DNA from: Eutrophocola salsuginis
GTDB lineage: Bacteria > Pseudomonadota > Gammaproteobacteria > Pseudomonadales > Pseudohongiellaceae
Direction of reading: 5' to 3'
DNA: 64,000 nucleotides
Assembly (NCBI GenBank): GCA_038147195.1
Contig: JAYQTB010000004.1
Coordinates: 310,001 to 374,000, forward strand
Shown here piece after piece: positions 1-7,812 of this stretch. The position numbers were made by a program, and so were the translations under genes. Every line of letters begins with the position of its first letter. Position 1 is the stretch's first letter. Under the pieces are notes generated by a model. That model saw only the letters and a program-made list of their open reading frames with translations, was not told where the DNA came from and did not search any database.

Positions 1-61
1 TCTTGGACTCACCGGAGTCCACCATTTTGGTTACAAACTCTGAAGGTTCTATATATGACAT
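1..61 (-). CDS. Formate/nitrite transporter (FocA/NirC family), 5' end only
   Basis: Only the first 20 codons lie in the window; the gene runs off the left edge. The start is the ATG at 61-59, and the peptide begins MSYIEPSEFVTKMVDSGESK. From memory this closely matches the N-terminus of formate/nitrite transporter proteins of marine gammaproteobacteria, which are inner-membrane pentameric channels for nitrite or formate. It lies 48 bases after the stop of the porin-like gene, on the same strand as nirB and nirD, so it is probably the last gene of that operon seen here and would import nitrite. The family call rests on a short peptide and on context. Confidence 0.6.
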   Translation of the reverse strand, partial: MSYIEPSEFVTKMVDSGESK

Positions 62-109
62 AATCGCTCTCTCTGTTAGATATTTATTTGATGATTCTTG
101 CTATGCAGA

Positions 110-1324
110 TCAAAAGCTGGCCTGGAACCAGAGCCAGAGTTTTTGGGTGTCCGGCAACGGCAGGTCGCCCTGGCTATAGTCGGCAAATTTCAGCCCTACT
201 GTGTTATTCTTGGACAGGGGTTTGACATACTGGATGTCGATTTCACTGCCCAGATCGCTGATACCCGGCGTGGAATCTTCGGCATCGAATTCGTGATAAA
301 CAGCGGTCAGCGTGCCACCCAGTACCTTGCCGCTCAGGTTCAGGTATATGTCTTCAATGCCCTGGGCAGGTGTCCCCAGGAACAGGTCGGCCCAGCCATT
401 GAACGCATGCAGGGTAGCCAGGGGGGTAGAAAATCCGTAACTGCCACCGTCAGAGCCCAGCACCTCATAGCCGAGTTTTGCTGTCACCGGACTGAAGGTC
501 AGGCCGCCCTCAAGCATCAGGTAGTCGGCATCAAAACTGGTAGCGCCGGTTTTGGATTCCTGGGTGGCAAATTCAGCAATGTAGGAGGCATTCATCTCGC
601 CAACCTTGGCTGTCCCATTCAACCTGATCCCGTAAGTATCCAGCGAGTTGGATACCGGCAGATCATCGAGTTCCAGCAGGTAGGCATAACCGGTCAGTGT
701 CGCTGATGGCAGTTTATAACTGGCATGAAACAGGTGGTCAGAGCTGTCCAGGTCGGCATCCTGGGCAAAAATACGCTCGCGGGTATCCAGGTAGTAGTAG
801 CTCAGGTTGAGTTTGTCATTGACCGTGTATTTGGCACTCAGGGCGTCATAAACCTGCCAGTCCTGGCGCCAGCCGACGGCACCGACAAAGCGCTGGTTAT
901 CCAGGTTGATCACCTGTCTGCCCAGCTTGGCGGTGAAACCGCTGTTACTGTATTGCAGGTAGCCCTGGTTAACTTCCGTGGTTTCAGGATCGGCAATCAC
1001 GGAGTAGAGCCCCGGGTTGAATCCGGTTGGGCCTACGGTGTAATCGGTAACACCAAGTACCGTGCGGACATTCTCCATTTCCAGTGTGGCGGAGAAGCCT
1101 TCAAATGTGCCGGTGGTGTAGTTGAGCATGGACCGCAGCGTCAGGGCATCGGCATCCTGAACAACATTGTCCTGCTCAACACCTTCATAGCGCAGGCGGA
1201 AATTACCGGCTACCTTGCCACCGGTAATGGCCTCAGTGAGCGACTGGGCATACAGGGGTGAGCTCAGGGCACTGCCGCCAATCAGAAGGGCGCAGGTGAG
1301 GTGTCTGGTGAGATAAGATTTCAT
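110..1324 (-). CDS. Alginate-export-family outer-membrane porin-like protein
   Basis: A 404-residue protein. It has a signal peptide (positively charged start, hydrophobic stretch, cleavage near the SPLYAQS segment, about residue 27). Alternating short polar/aromatic strands follow to the end, and the last residue is Phe, the usual recognition signal for beta-barrel assembly. The sequence resembles the alginate export domain family (PF13372), a barrel family that also appears outside alginate clusters. Here it follows nirD on the same strand and precedes a nitrite-transporter-like gene. An outer-membrane entry channel for nitrate or nitrite is therefore more likely than alginate export. That substrate is inferred from context only. 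The 179-base gap from nirD may hold its own promoter, but none was recognised. Confidence 0.75.
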   Translation of the reverse strand: MKSYLTRHLTCALLIGGSALSSPLYAQSLTEAITGGKVAGNFRLRYEGVEQDNVVQDADALTLRSMLNYTTGTFEGFSATLEMENVRTVLGVTDYTVGPTGFNPGLYSVIADPETTEVNQGYLQYSNSGFTAKLGRQVINLDNQRFVGAVGWRQDWQVYDALSAKYTVNDKLNLSYYYLDTRERIFAQDADLDSSDHLFHASYKLPSATLTGYAYLLELDDLPVSNSLDTYGIRLNGTAKVGEMNASYIAEFATQESKTGATSFDADYLMLEGGLTFSPVTAKLGYEVLGSDGGSYGFSTPLATLHAFNGWADLFLGTPAQGIEDIYLNLSGKVLGGTLTAVYHEFDAEDSTPGISDLGSEIDIQYVKPLSKNNTVGLKFADYSQGDLPLPDTQKLWLWFQASF

Positions 1325-1503
1325 GGGGTTAAGTCTTGATTTTTTTAAAAACTAAAAATCCTGTTGCGCGTTCCGGCTGTTCGTCAACCAGCATGATACG
1401 GAGAACTTCATGGTTTGCGCTTTTCATGACTGCCTGCTGGTTACTGCCTGAATTCGTGTGAGGAGTCTGTTATTCGGAACGTGCTTAATAAAGAAAAAAT
1501 ACG

Positions 1504-1872
1504 TCAGCTCTCGTGGAGCATCTGGACATGGTTGCCTTGAATTCGTGCGGGGAACACGTCCACACTGATGGTGTCGTCTTCAAGACAGTCACCTGATTGC
1601 AGGTTGAAGTGCTGCTTGAAAATGGGTGAGGCTACCACGAGCTGATCCTTCAGTGATCCGACAATGCCTCGACTCAGAACGTTTGCCTGGCTGAAAGGAT
1701 CGTAATTGGCGATGGCGTACAGGGACAGGGGTTTGCCCACATAGAACAGGGCCACCTGTTTGTTTTCGAAAAGCACACACACACCGGAGCCGGGGACGAG
1801 GTCTTCCTGTAAACAAACAGTTAGCCAGTCGTTGTCGACAGCAGGAATGGATTCAACAGTGACACTAGACAT
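1504..1872 (-). CDS. nirD: Nitrite reductase small subunit
   Basis: A 122-residue Rieske-like small subunit of assimilatory NAD(P)H nitrite reductase. Length, the VCLQEDLVPGSGVCVLFENK region and the family ending fit NirD. NirD proteins keep the Rieske fold but usually lack the Cys/His ligands of the 2Fe-2S cluster. Consistent with that, the few cysteines here do not form the CxH...CxxH pattern. The start overlaps the end of nirB by 8 bases, indicating translational coupling. It acts in the cytoplasm with NirB, reducing nitrite to ammonium. An alternative reading of the same DNA at 1589-1816 is a shadow frame. Confidence 0.93.
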   Translation of the reverse strand: MSSVTVESIPAVDNDWLTVCLQEDLVPGSGVCVLFENKQVALFYVGKPLSLYAIANYDPFSQANVLSRGIVGSLKDQLVVASPIFKQHFNLQSGDCLEDDTISVDVFPARIQGNHVQMLHES

Positions 1873-4411
1873 TGGCAGCCTCGATCAGTTCCAGTTTTTC
1901 TTCAGGGGTGGCGGGACGTCGTTGTCCCCGTTCTTTCACGTATCCCAGGTTGTCATCGGTGGCAGGTGAATTGACGAACTGCCTGAACCGTCTGACATGC
2001 TCCGGATTCTCGATGGTGGTTTTCCATTCGCACTGATAGGTGGCAATGACGTTGGCCATGTCATTTTCCAGTTCACTGGCCAGATCAAGTTTGTCATCGA
2101 TCACGACCTGTTTGAGATATTCCAGTCCGCCCTCAAGGTTTTCCAGCCAGACCGATGTGCGTTGCAGGCGGTCGGCTGTGCGACAGTAGAACATCAGGAA
2201 ACGGTCTACGTATTTGATCAGGGTGTCCTTGTCGATGCCTGACGCCAGCAGGTCAGCATGGCGCGGCCGCATTCCACCGTTGCCGCAGACATACAGGTTC
2301 CAGCCGGATTCTGTGGCAATGACGCCGACATCCTTGGACTGGGCTTCTGCACATTCCCGGGTACAGCCGGACACGGCAAATTTGAGTTTGTGCGGAGAGC
2401 GCAGGCCCTTGTAGCGGTTTTCCAGTTCGATGGCGAAACCGACACTGTCATCCACTCCATAACGACACCAGGTGCTGCCGACACAGGATTTAACGGTACG
2501 CACTGATTTGCCATAGGCATGACCGGTTTCAAAACCGGCATCAATCAGGCGCGCCCAGATTTCCGGCAGCTGATCAACGCGGGCACCAAACAGGTCTACG
2601 CGCTGGCCACCGGTAATTTTGGTGTACAAATCATAATCACGGGCAACCTCACCAAGAACAATAAGTTTGTCAGGCGTGATTTCGCCACCGGCTATTCTGG
2701 GCACAATAGAATATGTCCCATCTTTCTGGATGTTGCCCAGGTAATGATCGTTGGAATCCTGCAGGCCGACATGCGCTGGCTCAAGCACGTAGTCATTCCA
2801 GAAAGTAGCCAGAATTCCACTCACGGTGGGCTTGCAGATGTCACAGCCTAATCCAGAACCACATTCCTTGATCAGGTCATCAAAGGTTTTGATCTTCCTG
2901 ACACGGATGATGTCTACCAGCTCCTGGCGGGAATGGGGGAAGTGTTCGCACAGATGATTACTGACTTCCACGCCGAGCTTGGTGAGCTCACTGTCCAGAA
3001 CATTTTTGAGCAGTGCAGCGCAACCACCACAGCCAGTAGATGCTTTGGTTGCCGCTTTCAAATCACCGATGCTCATCGCACCATTTGCCACGGCGGAGCA
3101 GATATCACCCTTGCTGACATCGTAGCAGGAACAGATCTGGGCCGTGTCTGGCAAGGCATCCACTCCGATACCAATACTGCCGCCTTCGATGGCTGGCAGA
3201 ATCATGGCCTGCGGGTTTTCGGGCAGGTCGATGGCATTGAGCATCAACTGCTGCAGGTTGCCATAGGCTTCCACATCTCCTACCAGCACGGCGCCCAGAA
3301 GCTTTTTGCCGTCTTCGGACACCACCAGGCTCTTGTATTCTTCACTGAAATCATCGTTATAGGAATAGACTCGGGCACCTGCAGTTCTTGCGGTGGAATC
3401 ACCTATACTGGCTACATCCACGCCCAGCAGCTTCAGCTTGGTGCTCATGTCAGCGCCGGTGAACTGGTCATCACCACCGGTAATCTGGGAAACGGCCACC
3501 TTGGCCATCTGGTAGCCAGGGGCGACCAGGCCAAACACCTGGCCTCTCCAGCAGGCGCATTCGCCGATGGCATAGATATCTTTTTCAGACGTTTTGCAGT
3601 TGTCATTGATGGCGATGCCGCCGCGATGACCCAGGCCGATTTCACATTTGGCGGCCAGGTCGTCCCGGGGGCGGATGCCGGCGGAGAACACGATCATGTC
3701 TGTTTCAAGATGGCTGCCGTCAGCAAAGACCATGCGGTAGCGGCAGGTTTCACCCTTGATGATTTCCACCGTGTTCTTGCTGGTGTGGACACTCACACCC
3801 AGGCTTTCAATCTTGCGCCTTAGCAGTTTGGAGCCGCCATCATCCAGCTGTACCGCCATCAGGCGCGGGGCAAATTCCACCACATGGGTTTCCAACCCCA
3901 TGCTTTTGATGGCATTGGCTGCTTCCAAGCCCAACAGGCCGCCACCGACCACGACACCGACCTTGCTCTGGCTTCCGGATACCTTGATCCGGCCGAGATC
4001 ATCGATTGTCCGGTACACGAGACAATGTTCACTTTCTTTGCCGGGAATAGGGGGAACAAAGGGATAGGAGCCGGTAGCAAACACCAGCTTGTCATAGGCT
4101 TTGGTGCGACCGCTCTGGGTGGTGATGGTTTTGGTGACCTTGTCGATGTCCACTACTTTGTCGTCTAGTACAAACTCGACGCCATGCTCGCGGTAATAGT
4201 CCCGGTTGGTCAGGGCCAGGTCTCCAGGTTTAACCCCTTCCTTGAAATATTCACTCAGATGTACGCGGTCATATGCCAGACGCGGCTCTTCGGAGTAGGT
4301 GGTGATGGCATACTGGTCGGCTTTTCCGGAGTCCAGCATATACTCAATGAATCGGTGGCCTACCATACCGTTACCGATAACAACGATGGCTTCTTTTTTC
4401 AGTTTAGACAC
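1865..4411 (-). CDS. nirB: Nitrite reductase [NAD(P)H] large subunit
   Basis: An 848-residue siroheme flavoprotein that reduces nitrite to ammonium in the cytoplasm. The N-terminal FAD/NAD-binding part starts with GNGMVGHRFIE and has a second dinucleotide site (VVVGGGLLGLEAANA). A BFD-like 2Fe-2S segment follows near residues 430-490 (CSCYDVSKGD then TGCGGC). The siroheme/4Fe-4S half carries CVGSTWC near residue 640 and CTRECAEAQSKDVG near residue 680. Length is normal for NirB. The start is GTG at 4411; no strong ribosome-binding site is visible. A sigma-54 promoter lies about 75 bases upstream, so nitrogen-limitation (NtrC-type) control is likely. The downstream nirD overlaps it. Confidence 0.96.
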   Translation of the reverse strand: MSKLKKEAIVVIGNGMVGHRFIEYMLDSGKADQYAITTYSEEPRLAYDRVHLSEYFKEGVKPGDLALTNRDYYREHGVEFVLDDKVVDIDKVTKTITTQSGRTKAYDKLVFATGSYPFVPPIPGKESEHCLVYRTIDDLGRIKVSGSQSKVGVVVGGGLLGLEAANAIKSMGLETHVVEFAPRLMAVQLDDGGSKLLRRKIESLGVSVHTSKNTVEIIKGETCRYRMVFADGSHLETDMIVFSAGIRPRDDLAAKCEIGLGHRGGIAINDNCKTSEKDIYAIGECACWRGQVFGLVAPGYQMAKVAVSQITGGDDQFTGADMSTKLKLLGVDVASIGDSTARTAGARVYSYNDDFSEEYKSLVVSEDGKKLLGAVLVGDVEAYGNLQQLMLNAIDLPENPQAMILPAIEGGSIGIGVDALPDTAQICSCYDVSKGDICSAVANGAMSIGDLKAATKASTGCGGCAALLKNVLDSELTKLGVEVSNHLCEHFPHSRQELVDIIRVRKIKTFDDLIKECGSGLGCDICKPTVSGILATFWNDYVLEPAHVGLQDSNDHYLGNIQKDGTYSIVPRIAGGEITPDKLIVLGEVARDYDLYTKITGGQRVDLFGARVDQLPEIWARLIDAGFETGHAYGKSVRTVKSCVGSTWCRYGVDDSVGFAIELENRYKGLRSPHKLKFAVSGCTRECAEAQSKDVGVIATESGWNLYVCGNGGMRPRHADLLASGIDKDTLIKYVDRFLMFYCRTADRLQRTSVWLENLEGGLEYLKQVVIDDKLDLASELENDMANVIATYQCEWKTTIENPEHVRRFRQFVNSPATDDNLGYVKERGQRRPATPEEKLELIEAANV

Positions 4412-4486
4412 GATAATAATTCTTGCTTGTCTTTCTGCTATTGGCGGTTGCTGAAAACTGGCGAATGACTTTTGTGTTTAGGGCTC

Positions 4487-4502
4487 TGCAAGGAAAGTGC
4501 CA
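4487..4502 (-). promoter_or_regulatory. Sigma-54 (RpoN) promoter of the nirBD operon
   Basis: Read on the minus strand the site is TGGCACTTTCCTTGCA. It has the invariant GG at -24 and GC at -12 with correct spacing against the RpoN consensus TGGCACG-N4-TTGCA. The implied transcript start is near 4476, leaving a leader of about 65 bases before the GTG of nirB. An NtrC-like half-site TGCACCA (4581-4587) lies about 80 bases upstream, but no matching second half was found. Confidence 0.8.
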
Positions 4503-5064
4503 AGGTGTTCAAAAACCAAATAAGTCCCGGTTTTTGCAATGGTTTCTGAAATAACAGCAAGAAGGCTTGTAGCCAAAAATTGCACCACCAGAAAGCGAAA
4601 GGCGCTGTTTATGTTTCAAAATTGTGCGTGGTGAGCGTGCCATAACAGTGCAGGCAGGGAAAGGTTTTGGGAGTTAAGAACTGGATGGTAGGCAGTTCGG
4701 GGAATAGGAAGAAGCGAGGCTGTTGTTGATAAATTCGCTTGCGCCCGCTCAGTAATTCGAGTGACTGGCGGAAACTTGGGCTGGCAAGTTGCTCTTCATA
4801 GCCAGCAGCCTGGAGCCTGCCATTGAGGTGTGCTTAGACCTGCTGTTAAGTCTGTTTGCAGAATTGTAGTACCGAGCCAAGTTTGCGCCGGGCCTAATCC
4901 AGGTCATCACGCTTTAAATTTTCAAGGCCAGGCCAGCAATTTACAGCGCTTTATTGTCCATTCGCATTGGAATTCATGTTAAGACAGAAAGGGGCAGGAT
5001 AACCCAGTGGCCCTTTATATTATAAAGACGCAGCGAGTAAGCGAAGAGGGAATATATAGCAGAA
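4503..5064. other. Intergenic stretch between chrR-like gene and nirB promoter
   Basis: About 560 bases with no credible gene on either strand. The part next to the sigma-54 site should hold activator sites for nirB; one NtrC-like half-site is visible at 4581-4587. Near 4988-5016 there is an imperfect inverted repeat with outer arms AAAGGG/CCCTTT that could end the chrR-like transcript on the minus strand, but it lacks a clean T-run. Nothing else was recognised. Confidence 0.5.
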
Positions 5065-5736
5065 TCAGGAGGTGGAGGGCTTGCCCAGGAAAGGTGTCAA
5101 CAGCCGGTAGAACCAGTTATTCATCACGATAGGTGCATCGAGCGTGGCCAGGCACAGGCAATCCTCGTCCTGTGAGGCGACCGGTGTATGGGTTTCACCT
5201 TTGGTCCTGACGATGTAATCGCCCACGTGGTAGCGGTCCTCCTGGTCGGAGAAGCTGCCCTTGAGCACTACGGTGATCTCCTCACCGCCATGATGGTGTT
5301 TCGGCAGTTTACCACCAGCCCTGATATGCATCAGTGAAGTTTCCCGCGTCTTATCACCCATTTGGATGCTGGCGAAACGGAATGCCTTGCCGATATTGTG
5401 CCACGACAGAGTTTCCAGGTTGCCCTTGATCAGTTTCCTTATTACCGCGGGCATGTCGTCACCCTTGCCGTATCGCTTCGGTCTGGCCTCACCCTGTTTT
5501 TGGCTCCCAGCACCGGCATCGATAATGGCCATGGTGCGTTCAAAACTGTTCGCGGTTGTCTCCTCTGGTTGCTGTTCAACGAACAGGGCGGTACCCAGCT
5601 CGGTAAGCTCGCCGACCTTCACCCGGCAGGCCGGGCAGTAGTGCAGGTGAGCGGTTACGCACAATGCCTGCGATTCAGGCAGTGAGCCTGCGACATAATC
5701 TGTCAGGAACCTTGTATCGGGATGATATTTAACCAT
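5065..5736 (-). CDS. chrR: ChrR-type zinc/cupin anti-sigma factor
   Basis: A 223-residue two-domain protein like Rhodobacter sphaeroides ChrR, which holds its ECF sigma factor inactive until singlet oxygen or related stress. The N-terminal zinc-binding anti-sigma domain shows H5, H30, C34 and C37 (H-x3-C-x2-C), matching the known ChrR ligands shifted by one residue. The C-terminal cupin domain starts near residue 125, with the metal-binding segment KHHHGGEE and a later histidine in ETHTPV. It sits 15 bases after the sigma factor gene on the same strand, the standard arrangement. It should bind that sigma factor in the cytoplasm. Confidence 0.92.
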   Translation of the reverse strand: MVKYHPDTRFLTDYVAGSLPESQALCVTAHLHYCPACRVKVGELTELGTALFVEQQPEETTANSFERTMAIIDAGAGSQKQGEARPKRYGKGDDMPAVIRKLIKGNLETLSWHNIGKAFRFASIQMGDKTRETSLMHIRAGGKLPKHHHGGEEITVVLKGSFSDQEDRYHVGDYIVRTKGETHTPVASQDEDCLCLATLDAPIVMNNWFYRLLTPFLGKPSTS

Positions 5737-5751
5737 TGCTATGTTCTGTGC

Positions 5752-6399
5752 CTATCTTTCCACGCTCAGGCGCAACTTGCTCAGCGCCAGGCGCACGCGT
5801 GATTTCACCGTACCCAGGGGTAATGACAGTTCTTCGGCAATTTCGCTGTGAGACTTGTCCTCTAAGTACACTTTTTTTAGGATAAAGGACTGATCTTCGG
5901 GCAGGTCCTTCATAGTTTCATGCAGCATTTCCGCGGTCCGTTGCATCGCCAACTGGTTGAATACATCCTCGTCCTCGTTTTCCACCCAGATGTCCTCGAC
6001 ATCGAAACCATCCTCCGCCTGGTCATTGGCTATGCGGTTCGACTGATGACGGATATTTTTCCGCAGCAGGTCGATACGAGTGTTCCTGGCGATCGTAAAA
6101 ATCCAGGTGCTGGCATTAGCCTTTTTCGGGTCGAAGGATTCAGACTTCTGCCACACTTTTATCATAGTTTCCTGCACCAGCTCTTCGGCCATACCGTCCT
6201 GCAGTTCGCCGGACAATTGGCGCCCGGCAAAGGCCTTGATCAGGGGGGAGAACTTGTCAAAAAGACGTCGAAAGGCAACACGGTCGCCATCACGTCCCAC
6301 CCTAACCAAGCATTCAGACCATTCCTGCATCGAGGCATCCACGATCTGTTTACCTACACTGTGCTTGCTGACTGCGGCCAAGCTTTGGTCCCGTATCAA
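5752..6399 (-). CDS. rpoE: ECF sigma factor, RpoE/ChrR-partnered (ECF11-like)
   Basis: A sigma-70 family ECF factor. Region 2 includes LVQETMIKVWQK and the DLLRKN segment; region 4 includes DKSHSEIAEELSLPLGTVKSR, a helix-turn-helix that reads the -35 element. The open frame extends to a TTG at 6399, preceded by GATGGGG at suitable spacing. The first ATG in frame is at 6330 (MQEWSEC) and would give a 192-residue protein, closer to family norms, so the start is uncertain. The downstream gene is its ChrR-type anti-sigma factor. It probably activates its own gene and the divergent lipid operon from the paired promoters at 6436-6465 and 6502-6531. Confidence 0.92.
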   Translation of the reverse strand: MIRDQSLAAVSKHSVGKQIVDASMQEWSECLVRVGRDGDRVAFRRLFDKFSPLIKAFAGRQLSGELQDGMAEELVQETMIKVWQKSESFDPKKANASTWIFTIARNTRIDLLRKNIRHQSNRIANDQAEDGFDVEDIWVENEDEDVFNQLAMQRTAEMLHETMKDLPEDQSFILKKVYLEDKSHSEIAEELSLPLGTVKSRVRLALSKLRLSVER

Positions 6400-6435
6400 T
6401 TGACAAACCCCATCTACTCAATGGGTTCTTGCCAT

Positions 6436-6465
6436 CTAATACGGAGGTTTTCAATGTGCAGATCA
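6436..6465 (-). promoter_or_regulatory. Candidate ECF promoter for the rpoE-chrR operon
   Basis: On the minus strand: TGATCT (6465-6460), an 18-base spacer, then TATTAG (6441-6436). The Rhodobacter RpoE consensus, as I recall it, is TGATCC-N18-TAAATA-like. The -35 copy is identical to that of the divergent promoter at 6502-6531. Autoregulation is the usual arrangement in this sigma family. Confidence 0.55.
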
Positions 6466-6501
6466 ACAAACGCATGAATTTTTGTAACCTTCTTTCAGGG
6501 C

Positions 6502-6531
6502 TGATCTGATTGTTCGGGAAGTGCGTATATA
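6502..6531 (+). promoter_or_regulatory. Candidate ECF promoter for the lipid operon
   Basis: TGATCT (6502-6507), 18-base spacer, TATATA (6526-6531). Hexamers and spacing fit the RpoE/ChrR-type promoter pattern. The implied start of transcription near 6538 lies about 36 bases before the first gene of the operon. Confidence 0.65.
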
Positions 6532-6573
6532 TCGTCAATTCTGGCGATAACTTCCTAATCTGTAAATAAAATT

Positions 6574-7029
6574 ATGAACGCAGCCATAGACTCCAAGGGC
6601 AACAGGGTTGTTAGCAACCTGATGGGATTCTACGAAAATTTCAGCGCTGACCGAATTTCTGGTCTCGATGGCCTGTATACCCAGGACGTGGAATTCGTTG
6701 ATCCCATCCACAGGGTGGAGGGCATCCTGTCCTTGAAAAGCTACATGAAAAAGATGGCGAAGAATCTGATTCACTACCGCATTCGCTATCAGGATGTCCT
6801 GATAGGAGACAATAGTGCCTATCTTACCTGGGAAATGGAGTTTGCCAACAAGCGCATCCGTGGTGGTGAAGTCATTACGGTGCGCGGCATGTCCTGCCTC
6901 AAGTTCACTTCCAGGGTCTATTATCATGAGGATAGTTACGACCTCGGCGCCCTGGTATATGAACACCTGCCCCTTCTCGGCGGCATTACCCGCTCACTGA
7001 AAAACCGTCTGGCGGAACAAGCCAGCTGA
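6574..7029 (+). CDS. SnoaL-like / nuclear transport factor 2 family protein
   Basis: A 151-residue protein with the pattern of the NTF2/SnoaL cone fold: an N-terminal helix (VVSNLMGFYENF), a conserved aspartate-rich strand (YTQDVEFVDPIHRVEG), then mixed strands. No signal peptide. The biochemical role is unknown. Such a gene is commonly first in ChrR-linked lipid operons of gammaproteobacteria. Its stop is immediately followed by the ATG of the SDR gene, so the two are co-translated. The start ATG has only a weak ribosome-binding site. Control by the adjacent ECF sigma factor is inferred from the promoter at 6502-6531. Confidence 0.8.
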   Translation: MNAAIDSKGNRVVSNLMGFYENFSADRISGLDGLYTQDVEFVDPIHRVEGILSLKSYMKKMAKNLIHYRIRYQDVLIGDNSAYLTWEMEFANKRIRGGEVITVRGMSCLKFTSRVYYHEDSYDLGALVYEHLPLLGGITRSLKNRLAEQAS

Positions 7030-7812
7030 ATGACTGCCAAACCCAAGCACCATTATTGGATTACCGGTGCCGCTTCAGGCATCGGCAGGGCCCTGGCTGC
7101 CAGGCTGTCTAACGCGGGTCACCGTGTTTATGTCAGTGGCCGGGACCGCGAGAAGCTGGAAACGCTGGCTGGGAGCCTTGGTGGTGACGTTGTCCCCATC
7201 CCCTGTGATGTCGCCGATGACCGGGAAATGGCCAGCGTTCTTGCCGCTCATAATGTAAAGCATCTAGATACCGTCATTCTTTGCGCAGGCATCTGTGAAT
7301 ATATTGACATGCCGGCTCTGAACATCGGCACCATCCGTCGCGTGACCGACACCAACTACTTCGGCGTAGTGAACACCTGCATCGCCGCATTGCCGTTCAT
7401 GAACCGCCAGGCTGACTCTGACAAAGGCGAACGTCCCCATATTATCGGTGTCGGCAGCATGAGCAGCTATATCGGCTTTCCGCGCGCTGAGGCTTACGGC
7501 GCATCCAAGGCAGCCATGGGTTATTTCCTCGATGCGCTTCGCACCGATCTCGCCGGCCGGGTCGATGTCACCGTTGTGCACCCGGGCTTTGTCAGCACAC
7601 CGATGACTGACCGCAATGATTTTCCCATGCCTTTCTTGATGTCCGCCGAACAGGCCGCGACAATCATCCTTCAGAAGGCAAAACGCCGCCCCTACGACAT
7701 CGTTTTTCCGTTGCGCCTGCATTGGCTACTGAGGGCGATGTCCTGGTTTCCTGGCCTCTGGTATTCGGTTATTTCCCCGCGGCTGAGCCGTAATGCAGGA
7801 GCAGGTTCATGA
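7030..7812 (+). CDS. Short-chain dehydrogenase/reductase (SDR)
   Basis: A 260-residue classical SDR. The NAD(P)-binding motif TGAASGIGRA lies near residue 12, the catalytic YGASK near residue 157, and the preceding serine stretch SMSSY supplies the active-site Ser. The C-terminus has a hydrophobic segment that could contact the membrane. It is the second gene of the ECF-controlled operon, abutting the SnoaL-like gene and overlapping the flavin gene by four bases (ATGA). In Rhodobacter an SDR gene (RSP1087, as I recall) sits in the comparable sigma-E operon. The substrate is unknown; a lipid or lipid-derived carbonyl is a reasonable inference. Confidence 0.88.
   Translation: MTAKPKHHYWITGAASGIGRALAARLSNAGHRVYVSGRDREKLETLAGSLGGDVVPIPCDVADDREMASVLAAHNVKHLDTVILCAGICEYIDMPALNIGTIRRVTDTNYFGVVNTCIAALPFMNRQADSDKGERPHIIGVGSMSSYIGFPRAEAYGASKAAMGYFLDALRTDLAGRVDVTVVHPGFVSTPMTDRNDFPMPFLMSAEQAATIILQKAKRRPYDIVFPLRLHWLLRAMSWFPGLWYSVISPRLSRNAGAGS

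Noticed and set aside
2933..3823. A 296-codon plus-strand reading frame
   Set aside because: It is antisense to nirB, has no ribosome-binding site and no family resemblance.
4581..4610. Complete NtrC enhancer site upstream of nirB
   Set aside because: Only one half-site (TGCACCA) is present; the expected TGGTGCA partner was not found at the right spacing.
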